Positions 6,518-12,526 of a stretch of 12,526 bases of DNA are shown here, one piece after another (position 1 is the first letter of the stretch; the number at the start of each line of letters is the position of its first letter). The stretch lies in the NCBI GenBank assembly GCA_015654825.1, contig JAATGE010000557.1:1-12526 (forward strand), given 5' to 3'. The notes under the pieces were generated by a model. The model was not told the DNA's origin and ran no database searches. It worked only from the letters and a program-made list of their open reading frames with translations. The translations under genes and the position numbers were made by a program. The stretch is from Rhodospirillales bacterium (GTDB lineage Bacteria > Pseudomonadota > Alphaproteobacteria > Acetobacterales > Acetobacteraceae).

Positions 6518-8077
6518 TCACACCGGCAACATCGAAGGCCGCCGGGAAGCATACCATTTCACCATCATCAACCGTGCCAGCACCGTCGCGGTAAACAATG
6601 TCGTGACAATTCCGATGGTGATGGTCAGTGCAAACCCCTTCACCGGCCCGCTGCCGAACACGAACAGCATCACGTGCGCCAGGAACGCGGTGACGTTGCT
6701 ATCCAGGATGGTGCTGAACGCGCGCCGAAACCCCGTCTCCATGGCGTTCAGCGGGCTGCGCCCATTGCGGCTCTCCTCGCGGATGCGTTCGTTGATCAGG
6801 ATATTGGCGTCCACCGCCATGCCCAGTGTCAGCAGCAGCCCCGCCATGCCCGGCAGCGTCAAAGTCGCCTGGAACAGCGACAGGATCGCCACCAGCAGCA
6901 CCATGTTCACGACGAGGGCGACGTTCGCGTACCAGCCGAACAGCCCATAGAACGTGCCCATGAATATGATGACGAGCACAAAGCCGCTGATCAGCGCCAG
7001 CGCGCCCTTGCGGATGCTGTCGGCGCCGAGCTCCGGCCCGACAGTGCGCTCTTCCACGACCTGAAGCGGTGCCGGCAGCGCGCCGGCGCGCAGCAGCACG
7101 GAGAGGTTGTTGGCGCTCTGCGCATCGAAGCGCCCGGAGATCTGCCCGCGGCCGCCGAGGATCGGCGTCTGGATTACCGGCGCGCTGATGATCTGGTTGT
7201 CCAGCACGATGGCGAAGCGGTGGCCGACATTGGTGCGGGTGATTTCACCGAACCGCCGCCCGCCCAGATTATTGAAGGCGAAATTCACCACCCACTCGCC
7301 GGTGGTCCCGTTGGTGCCCGGCTGTGCGTCGGTCAGGTCGCCGCCGTCCACTTCCACGCGCTTCAGGATGTAGAGTTTTTCCGCCGGATTATCCTGCATC
7401 GGCAGCAGGTCGGTGCCCGGCCCGGGCGGCGAACCGGGCAGTGCCGCCTCGTCCAGCAGGTGGAAAGTCATCTTCGCGGTCTTGCCAAGCAGCTGCTTGA
7501 TCCGCTCGGGATCCTCGATGCCCGGCAGCTCCACGACGATGCGGCTGTCGCCCTGGCGGGTGATCTGCGGATCGACCACGCCGGTCTCGTCGATGCGGCG
7601 CCGCACGATTTCGATCGACTGCTTCACCGCCTCGCTGCCGCGCACCGCCAGCGCCGCCGGCTGCAGCGTGATGGTCACGTTGTTGCCGGGCAGGTCCTCG
7701 ATCGTGAATTCGGCCGGCACGGCGGGTGCGATGCTGCGCAGCGCCGCCAGCCCGGCATCGTGCTGCGCCGGATCGCGCAGATGCACGAACACTCGGTGGC
7801 TCGCCGCCTGCGCGCCGAGATGCTGGTAGCCGACGCCCGCCTTCAGCAGCACGGAGCGGACGCTATCGGCGAGGCTGTCCAGCCGCTCGCGCTCGATCGC
7901 GCCCATGTCGACCTGCATCAGCAGGTAGGAGCCGCCGCGCAGATCGAGCCCCAGATGCACCTGGCGCCACGGCAGCCAGGGCGCCGGCGAAGCGACGAAA
8001 TTCGGCAGGCAGAGCAGGGCGCCCAGCATGCAGATCGCCAGGATCGTCCACGTGCGGGCACGGCTGAAATACATCAT
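6518..8077 (-). CDS. secD: Protein translocase subunit SecD
   Basis: SecD is the larger partner of SecF in the inner-membrane, proton-driven accessory complex of the Sec translocon. The 519 residues are typical for alphaproteobacteria. Order: an N-terminal transmembrane helix (about 9-28), the motif HLGLDLRGG (41-49), a large periplasmic P1 region (about 60-345) including IDETGVVDPQITRQGDSR (162-179), then five transmembrane helices with the signature GMAVDANILINERIREE (419-435), where Asp423 matches the conserved proton-path aspartate, and the terminal GSGPVKGFALTITIGI (475-490). Two adjacent ATGs exist; the upstream one (8075-8077) is used here, with a purine-rich GAGAGAG further upstream. 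No yajC gene sits immediately upstream; the neighbour there is the divergent oxidoreductase operon 206 bp away. Confidence 0.97.
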   Translation of the reverse strand: MMYFSRARTWTILAICMLGALLCLPNFVASPAPWLPWRQVHLGLDLRGGSYLLMQVDMGAIERERLDSLADSVRSVLLKAGVGYQHLGAQAASHRVFVHLRDPAQHDAGLAALRSIAPAVPAEFTIEDLPGNNVTITLQPAALAVRGSEAVKQSIEIVRRRIDETGVVDPQITRQGDSRIVVELPGIEDPERIKQLLGKTAKMTFHLLDEAALPGSPPGPGTDLLPMQDNPAEKLYILKRVEVDGGDLTDAQPGTNGTTGEWVVNFAFNNLGGRRFGEITRTNVGHRFAIVLDNQIISAPVIQTPILGGRGQISGRFDAQSANNLSVLLRAGALPAPLQVVEERTVGPELGADSIRKGALALISGFVLVIIFMGTFYGLFGWYANVALVVNMVLLVAILSLFQATLTLPGMAGLLLTLGMAVDANILINERIREESRNGRSPLNAMETGFRRAFSTILDSNVTAFLAHVMLFVFGSGPVKGFALTITIGIVTTLFTATVLARLMMVKWYASRRPSMLPV

Positions 8078-8152
8078 GGGCGTGGGCGGGCTCTCTCAGG
8101 TGCGGCGGGGTATGCCGAAACGGAGCCGCTTAGGCAATTCGGGGTCAGTGGG

Positions 8153-8225
8153 CAGTTGTCGGCCTTCAGTTGTCAGAGCCCCGGGGTGGTAGGCCTCGGA
8201 GGACTGACAACTGAAAGCTGACAAC
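8153..8225. repeat. Inverted repeat with 14-bp internal periodicity between divergent genes
   Basis: Arms at 8155-8176 and 8204-8225 are 22 bp and pair with two mismatches around a 27-base loop. Each arm holds two GTTGTC (or GACAAC) words one 14-bp step apart: CAGTTGTC at 8153 and 8167, and TGACAAC at 8205 and 8219, with a weaker third unit near 8229. It lies between secD and the [2Fe-2S] subunit gene, so it could be a paired operator site. It could equally be a copy of a simple dispersed repeat of CAGTTGTC type. Confidence 0.6.
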
Positions 8226-8283
8226 CGAGAACTGAACCGGGCTTTTCATTCTGTAATGCGCGCGCCATGTTAACCTCCCGGCA

Positions 8284-8751
8284 ATGACGGAGGGGCACGT
8301 GTTCGAGCTGACGGTGAATGGCACAAGCCGACAAGTGGACGTCCCGGCGGACATGCCGGTGCTCTGGGTATTGCGCGACGTGCTGGCGATGACCGGCACC
8401 AAATTCGGCTGCGGCATTGCCCAATGCGGCGCCTGCACGGTGCATCTCGACGGCAACCCGGTGCGCAGTTGCCTGCTGACCGTGGGCGACGCCGCCGGCA
8501 AGCAGATCACCACGATCGAGGGGGTCGGCGCTACGCCCGAGGGCGCCAAGATCCAGAAAGCCTGGCTCGACCTCGAAGTCATGCAGTGCGGCTACTGCCA
8601 ATGCGGCCAGATCATGTCCGCGACGGCCCTGATCAAGGCGAAGCCGACGCCGACCGACACCGACATCGACGAGGCCATGTCAGGCAATATCTGCCGCTGC
8701 GGCACCTATGTGCGCATCCGCGCGGCCATCCACGCCGCCGCCGCGGCATAA
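8284..8751 (+). CDS. [2Fe-2S] small subunit of a molybdenum aldehyde/N-heterocycle oxidoreductase
   Basis: This 155-residue protein carries electrons from the molybdenum site of its partner to an acceptor. It belongs to the xanthine oxidase family small subunits (isoquinoline 1-oxidoreductase alpha, AldG/IorA-like). Residues 1-80 are a plant-type ferredoxin domain binding the first cluster by C43, C48, C51 and C63. Residues 90-150 are the helical second domain, with C102 and C105 in QCGYCQCG and C137 and C139 in NICRCG binding the second. C107, where Ser or Thr-Pro is more usual, adds an extra cysteine. It has no signal peptide and is expected to be carried to the periplasm with the folded large subunit. 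The stop is 12 bp before the large-subunit start. The ATG has no clear Shine-Dalgarno, but no better in-frame start exists upstream. Confidence 0.95.
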   Translation: MTEGHVFELTVNGTSRQVDVPADMPVLWVLRDVLAMTGTKFGCGIAQCGACTVHLDGNPVRSCLLTVGDAAGKQITTIEGVGATPEGAKIQKAWLDLEVMQCGYCQCGQIMSATALIKAKPTPTDTDIDEAMSGNICRCGTYVRIRAAIHAAAAA

Positions 8752-8763
8752 AGGGAACGCGCC

Positions 8764-10923
8764 ATGACCCACATGCCATCGCGCCGCCTGTTCCTGCAGG
8801 CCGGGCTCGCCGCCGGCGGCGGGCTGCTGATCGGCCTGCGCCTGCCCGGCCACAACCGCGCCCTTGCCGCTCCCGAGGTGGAACCCTTCGCGCCGAATGC
8901 CTTCATCCGCGTCGCGCCGGACGAAACCATCACGCTGATCATGTCTCACACCGAAGTAGGGCAGGGGGTTTACACCAGCGCCTGCATGCTGATCGCCGAG
9001 GAGCTCGAGGTCGGGCTCGACCAGATCACCGCCGAACATGCGCCGCCGAACAATGCGCTCTACGCCGATCCATTCCTCGGCGAGCAGGCGACCGGCGGCA
9101 GCACCTCCACCCGCGCCGGCTGGAAGCCGCTGCGCCAGGCCGGTGCCGCGGCACGCATCATGCTGGTGCAGGCCGCCGCGGAAAAATGGCACGTCGACCC
9201 GGCGACCTGTACCGCCGAGCACGGCGTGGTGCACCACACGCCGAGCGGCCGCTCGCTGAGCTACGGCAAGCTCGCCTCGGCGGCCGGCCTGTTGCCGGTG
9301 CCGAAGGACGTGACGCTGAAGCCTGCCAGCGCGTTCAAGCTGATCGGCACCCCCGCCAAACGCATCGACACGCCGGCCAAGGTCAACGGCTCGTTGCGGT
9401 TCGGCATCGACGTCCAGGTCCCCGGCATGAAGATCGGCACCGTCGCCGCCAGCCCCGTGCTCGGCGGCAAGCTGATCTCGATCGACGAGGCCGCCGCCCG
9501 CGCCATCCTCGGCGTGCGCGACGTGGTCAAGCTCGACAACGCAGTGGCGGTGATCGGCGACCACATGTGGGCGGCGATCTGCGGCCTGAAAGCGGCCGCG
9601 CCGAAATGGGATGACGGCCCGAACGCCGGCTTGAGCAGCGCCTCGATCGTGCAGTCGCTGGCCGCGGCGTCCGACGCCGACGGTGTCGAGGCGCATGCCT
9701 CCGGCAACGCCAAGGCGGCGATCGCATCGGTTACCAAACGGCTCGATGCGGTCTACCAGCTGCCGTTCCTGTCGCACGCGCCGATGGAGCCGATCAACAC
9801 CACGCTGCACGTGCGGCCGGACGGCGCCGACGTCTGGCTCGGCACCCAGGTGCCGCCGCGCACGCAGGCCGTGGTCGCGCGCATCACCGGCCTGCGGCCG
9901 GACCAGGTGACCGTGCACAACCATTACATGGGCGGCGCGTTCGGCCGCCGGCTCGATGTCGATAGCGTGGAGCAAGCCGCGCGCATCGCCAAGAACCTGG
10001 CCTATCCGGTGAAGCTGATCTGGTCGCGCGAGGAGGACATCCAGCACGATTTCTACCGGCCGTACTATTACGACAAGGTCTCGGCCGGTCTTGACGTGAA
10101 CGGAAAGATCGTCGGCTGGCTGCATCGCACCACCTGCAGCTCCGTCATGGCGCGCTGGCTGCCGGCCGGCATGCAGAAAGGCGGCAAGCTCGATCCGGAT
10201 ACGGTCGAATGCGCGGTGGAAACACCGTACGAGTTCCCGGCGCAGCTGAACCAGTTCGTGCAGGTCGAAAACCCCGGCGTCATCGTTGCCTGGTGGCGCG
10301 GCGTCGGCCCCACGCACAACGTCTTCGTCGTCGAAAGTGCCATGGACGAGCTGGCCGCGCTGGCCGGCGTGGACCCGATCGAATTCCGCCGCCGCCACCT
10401 CGGAAAGGATCCCCGTGCCCGCGCCGTGCTCGACCTGGTGGCGGAAAAATCCGGCTGGGGCCAGCCATTGCCGAAAGGCACCGGCCGCGGCGTCGGCCTG
10501 CAGATCGCGTTCGGCAGCTGGCTCGCGACGGTGGTGGAAGCCTCGGTCTCCGAGCGCGGCGAGATCCTGCTGCACAACGTCTATGTGGTGGCGGATGTCG
10601 GGCCGGTGGTAAACCCCGATACGCTGGCGGCACAGCTCGAGGGCGGGATGATTTTCGGCTTGTCGATGGCGATGTACAGCGAAATCACCCACTTCAAGGG
10701 TCGTGTCGAGCAAAGCAATTTCCACGACTACCGCGCATTGCGTATCAACGAGGCGCCGAAGGTGCATGTGCACATCGTAAACAACCCGAACGCGCCGATC
10801 GGCGGGGTGGGGGAGGCCGGCACGGCGGCGGCGTCGGCGCCGCTGGCGAACGCGATCTTTGCGGCGACCGGCCGCAGGCTTCGGCGGATTCCATTCGCGA
10901 CGGGACAGTTAAGTCAAGCGTAG
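8764..10923 (+). CDS. Molybdopterin large subunit, Tat-exported (aldehyde dehydrogenase / isoquinoline 1-oxidoreductase beta type)
   Basis: The 719-residue catalytic subunit of the xanthine oxidase family hydroxylates an aldehyde or electron-poor aromatic carbon using water. The N-terminus has a twin-arginine signal, SRRLFLQAG (6-14) with a following alanine/glycine-rich hydrophobic stretch to about residue 36, placing the enzyme in the periplasm. Family hallmarks are the early SHTEVGQGVYTS (61-72), the duplicated substrate and cofactor region including GGAFGRRLDVD (390-400), and GGVGEAGT (680-687) with Glu684 as the expected catalytic base. The IorB/AldH-like architecture differs from cytosolic xanthine dehydrogenase. 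AAGGGA at 8751-8756 gives a good ribosome binding site. It is followed at once by repeat copy C. Presence of the triheme cytochrome downstream favours an acetic-acid-bacteria-type membrane aldehyde dehydrogenase; the true substrate is not certain. Confidence 0.94.
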   Translation: MTHMPSRRLFLQAGLAAGGGLLIGLRLPGHNRALAAPEVEPFAPNAFIRVAPDETITLIMSHTEVGQGVYTSACMLIAEELEVGLDQITAEHAPPNNALYADPFLGEQATGGSTSTRAGWKPLRQAGAAARIMLVQAAAEKWHVDPATCTAEHGVVHHTPSGRSLSYGKLASAAGLLPVPKDVTLKPASAFKLIGTPAKRIDTPAKVNGSLRFGIDVQVPGMKIGTVAASPVLGGKLISIDEAAARAILGVRDVVKLDNAVAVIGDHMWAAICGLKAAAPKWDDGPNAGLSSASIVQSLAAASDADGVEAHASGNAKAAIASVTKRLDAVYQLPFLSHAPMEPINTTLHVRPDGADVWLGTQVPPRTQAVVARITGLRPDQVTVHNHYMGGAFGRRLDVDSVEQAARIAKNLAYPVKLIWSREEDIQHDFYRPYYYDKVSAGLDVNGKIVGWLHRTTCSSVMARWLPAGMQKGGKLDPDTVECAVETPYEFPAQLNQFVQVENPGVIVAWWRGVGPTHNVFVVESAMDELAALAGVDPIEFRRRHLGKDPRARAVLDLVAEKSGWGQPLPKGTGRGVGLQIAFGSWLATVVEASVSERGEILLHNVYVVADVGPVVNPDTLAAQLEGGMIFGLSMAMYSEITHFKGRVEQSNFHDYRALRINEAPKVHVHIVNNPNAPIGGVGEAGTAAASAPLANAIFAATGRRLRRIPFATGQLSQA

Positions 10924-11003
10924 GAAGGCCAGGGGCTCTGCCCCTGGACCCGTCACGCCGGAGGCGTGCTGGGCAGGACGGGGACAAGTCCCCAGACCCC
11001 GTT
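10924..11003 (+). repeat. Dispersed palindromic repeat, copy C
   Basis: This copy starts at the base after the large-subunit stop. It has three stem-loops: CCAGGGGC/GCCCCTGG (10929-10936/10940-10947), CACGCC/GGCGTG (10954-10959/10963-10968) and GGGGAC/GTCCCC (10980-10985/10988-10993), then CCAGACCCCGTTAAT. The middle hairpin is unique to this copy. Position directly after the stop, in gene orientation, fits a 3' end element. Confidence 0.85.
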
Positions 11004-11042
11004 AATCAGTGTCGGAGCAGATGTCGATCTCGGAACAAATGA

Positions 11043-11104
11043 AATGGGGTCTGGGGCCTAAGGCCCCAGCGGGGGTCCAGGGGGCAGAGCCCCTTGGCCT
11101 TCTT
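11043..11104 (-). repeat. Dispersed palindromic repeat, copy D
   Basis: This copy is inverted relative to copy C, 39 bp away. Stems are CTGGGGCC/GGCCCCAG (11051-11058/11062-11069) and CCAGGGGGC paired with GCCCCTTGG (11077-11085/11089-11097), the latter with one mismatch. It ends two bases before the GGGGAG ribosome binding site of the cytochrome gene, so C plus D form a large potential hairpin in the transcript between the dehydrogenase and cytochrome genes. Confidence 0.85.
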
Positions 11105-11118
11105 TTGGGGAGACCGAA

Positions 11119-12300
11119 ATGAAAATTACCTTTGTCGCCGCCGCGCTAGTCCTCGCAACACCCGCCCTCGCCGCCGACAGCGGCGAGTACCTAGCGCGCG
11201 CCGCCGACTGCGTCGCGTGCCACACCGCCCCCGGCGGTACCCCCTACGCCGGCGGGCGGGAATTCAAGCTGCCGTTCGGAACGATCTATTCGCCGAACAT
11301 CACCCCCGACCCGGAAACCGGCGTCGGCGCCTACACCGACGCCGAGTGGGTCGCGGCACTGCACGACGGCATCGGCCATGGTGGACGGCATCTTTTCCCG
11401 GCCATGCCGTACAACTCCTACACGCTGATGTCGTCGCAGGACGCGCTGGCGATCAAGGGCTACCTGTTCAGCCTGAAGCCGGTGCACGCGCCGGCAACGC
11501 CGGACAGGCTGCGCTTCCCGTTCAACCAGCGCTGGGGCATGGCGTTCTGGAACATCCTCAACAACCCCCGCCATCGTTTCGAAGCGGATTCAACGAAATC
11601 CGCCGACTGGAATCGCGGCGCCTACCTGGTGCAGGCGCTCGGCCATTGCGACCAGTGCCACACGCCGCGCAACTGGATGCAGGGCCTGAAGAACGGGTCG
11701 GCCTATAGCGGCGCGCGCCAGGTCGGCTGGCTGGCCTACAACATCACCAGCGATCCGGTGCACGGCATCGGCGGCTGGAAGGACCAGGACCTGGAGCATT
11801 ATCTCGCCACCGGCACGGCCCCGGGCCACGGCCCCGCCTCCGGCCCGATGGCGGAAGTCATTACCAACAGCACGCGGTTCATGACGCCGGCGGACATCCA
11901 CGCCATGGTGGTCTACCTGCGCAGCATTCCGCCGGTGGCGGCGGGCCCCGAAGTCGTTGCCGCTTCGGTGGCACCGGCGCCGGTCGATCCGCTGGGTGCC
12001 AGCGTGTTCGCCGCCGCCTGCCAGGGCTGCCACCTGCCGACCGGCAGCGGCCGCCAGTCGGCGTGGGCGGCACTCGGCGGCGATCATGCCGTCGGCGATC
12101 CGAACGGCACGAACATGGTGCAGATCCTGGCGCACGGCTCCGACATGCAGACACCGTCGGGCTACGTATTCATGCATGCCTTCACCGGCGCGTTTACCGA
12201 TGCCGAACTGGCCGCGGTGGCAAACTACGTCACCGCGCAGCTAGGTGGGCGCCAAAGCCAGGTCACGCCCGAGAAGATCGCGGCTGCTCGGGCGGAGTAG
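11119..12300 (+). CDS. Triheme cytochrome c, electron-transfer subunit of the molybdenum dehydrogenase
   Basis: The 393-residue protein has a cleavable Sec signal peptide (1-19, ending ATPALA-A) and three c-type heme sites: CVACH (31-35), CDQCH (177-181) and CQGCH (301-305), spaced as three tandem cytochrome c domains. Candidate axial methionines are M96 (PAMPY), M255 (RFMTP) and M352 (FMHAF). Segments such as HLFPAMPYNSYTLMS (91-105) are typical of the cytochrome subunits of acetic-acid-bacterial alcohol and aldehyde dehydrogenases, which pass electrons to ubiquinone. A good Shine-Dalgarno GGGGAG (11107-11112) precedes the ATG by 6 bases. No C-terminal membrane anchor is evident. It is the third gene of the oxidoreductase cluster, separated from the large subunit by 195 bp of repeats, so it may be expressed at a different level. 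Confidence 0.95.
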   Translation: MKITFVAAALVLATPALAADSGEYLARAADCVACHTAPGGTPYAGGREFKLPFGTIYSPNITPDPETGVGAYTDAEWVAALHDGIGHGGRHLFPAMPYNSYTLMSSQDALAIKGYLFSLKPVHAPATPDRLRFPFNQRWGMAFWNILNNPRHRFEADSTKSADWNRGAYLVQALGHCDQCHTPRNWMQGLKNGSAYSGARQVGWLAYNITSDPVHGIGGWKDQDLEHYLATGTAPGHGPASGPMAEVITNSTRFMTPADIHAMVVYLRSIPPVAAGPEVVAASVAPAPVDPLGASVFAAACQGCHLPTGSGRQSAWAALGGDHAVGDPNGTNMVQILAHGSDMQTPSGYVFMHAFTGAFTDAELAAVANYVTAQLGGRQSQVTPEKIAAARAE

Positions 12301-12311
12301 AGAAGAGTAAA

Positions 12312-12370
12312 GGAAGGCCAGGGGCTCTGCCCCTGGACCCCGCTGGGGACAAGTCCCCAGACCCCATTAG
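12312..12370 (+). repeat. Dispersed palindromic repeat, copy E
   Basis: This copy begins 12 bp after the cytochrome stop, in gene orientation. Stems are CCAGGGGC/GCCCCTGG (12318-12325/12329-12336) and CTGGGGAC/GTCCCCAG (12343-12350/12353-12360), followed by ACCCCATTAG. The first hairpin and its flanks are nearly identical to copy C. Confidence 0.85.
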
Positions 12371-12396
12371 CGCTGCGCGGCTTTTCATCGACTCCC

Positions 12397-12437
12397 CGGC
12401 GAAGCCTGTACCAATCATGGATTTTCAGGCTTCGCCG
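12397..12437. terminator. 12-bp perfect hairpin between repeat copies E and F
   Basis: CGGCGAAGCCTG (12397-12408) pairs exactly with CAGGCTTCGCCG (12426-12437) over a 17-base loop. It lies about 100 bp past the cytochrome stop, framed by inverted repeat copies, as the 4023-4090 hairpin is framed by copies A and B. A terminator or 3' stability role is likely; there is no U-tract. Confidence 0.5.
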
Positions 12438-12449
12438 TTCCCCCCAATG

Positions 12450-12498
12450 GATGGGGTCTGGGGCCTACGGCCCCAGCGGGTCCAGGGCAGAGAGCCTG
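12450..12498 (-). repeat. Dispersed palindromic repeat, copy F (partly decayed)
   Basis: Inverted relative to copy E, with an intact stem CTGGGGCC/GGCCCCAG (12458-12465/12469-12476) and a degraded second hairpin (CCAGGGCAGAGAGCCTG, 12482-12498). By analogy with copy B, a minus-strand gene might end just beyond the right edge, but the window does not show it. Bases 12499-12526 hold no recognised feature. Confidence 0.75.
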
Positions 12499-12526
12499 TG
12501 AATTTTTGACCGGCAGCAGATACAAC

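Noticed and set aside
6209..8221. A 670-codon open frame on the plus strand
   Set aside because: Antisense across secF and secD; composition is Gln/His/Arg-rich and no family resemblance is visible.
8229..8257. TGTAAT at 8252-8257 as a -10 box for the [2Fe-2S] subunit gene
   Set aside because: The -10 match is good (5 of 6) but no acceptable -35 lies at 16-18 bp, so I do not call a promoter.
8680..10773. A 697-codon open frame on the minus strand
   Set aside because: It is antisense to the molybdopterin subunit, has His/Arg/Gly-biased composition and no recognisable motif, while the plus-strand gene has a Tat signal and intact catalytic motifs.
3956..12498. Repeat copies considered as a CRISPR array
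   Set aside because: The copies are kilobases apart, inverted in pairs, flank genes rather than short uniform spacers, and no cas genes are present.

Overview
The window is GC-rich chromosomal DNA that fits an alphaproteobacterium, most likely of the Acetobacteraceae (acetic acid bacteria and relatives). Three things suggest this: alphaproteobacterial-type SecD and SecF sequences, a periplasmic molybdenum oxidoreductase of the aldehyde dehydrogenase / isoquinoline 1-oxidoreductase type with a three-heme cytochrome c, and a family of GC-rich palindromic intergenic repeats. The placement is inference; no rRNA or tRNA gene is present.

Layout. Bases 1-1978 (minus strand, 3' end cut by the window) encode a PD-(D/E)XK nuclease-like domain fused to a DUF2075 P-loop helicase/ATPase. 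Divergent from it, 2097-4017 (plus) carries an iron-containing alcohol dehydrogenase and, four bases later, a small alpha/beta hydrolase. A convergent intergenic region packed with palindromes (about 3956-4259) separates this pair from a minus-strand block read right to left: secD (8077-6518), an AT-rich hairpin, secF (6442-5477), and an EAL-domain protein with a degenerate receiver-like N-terminus (5413-4208). Divergent from secD, 8284-12300 (plus) encodes a [2Fe-2S] small subunit, a Tat-exported molybdopterin large subunit and a Sec-exported triheme cytochrome c. These three should form one periplasmic dehydrogenase that passes electrons from an aldehyde or N-heterocycle to the respiratory chain.

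The main non-genic signal is a palindromic repeat family with six recognisable copies and one decayed one. Four copies lie at the 3' ends of genes in the same orientation as the gene. The copies form three facing pairs (3956/4259, 10924/11104, 12312/12498). At two genes the repeat has entered the reading frame, so two unrelated proteins, the hydrolase and the EAL protein, end in nearly the same Gly/Pro-rich tail. Other structure includes a 14-bp-periodic inverted repeat between secD and the oxidoreductase genes, and strong hairpins at 4023-4090 and 12397-12437. I see no transposase, CRISPR array, RNA gene or complete unknown multi-gene system.
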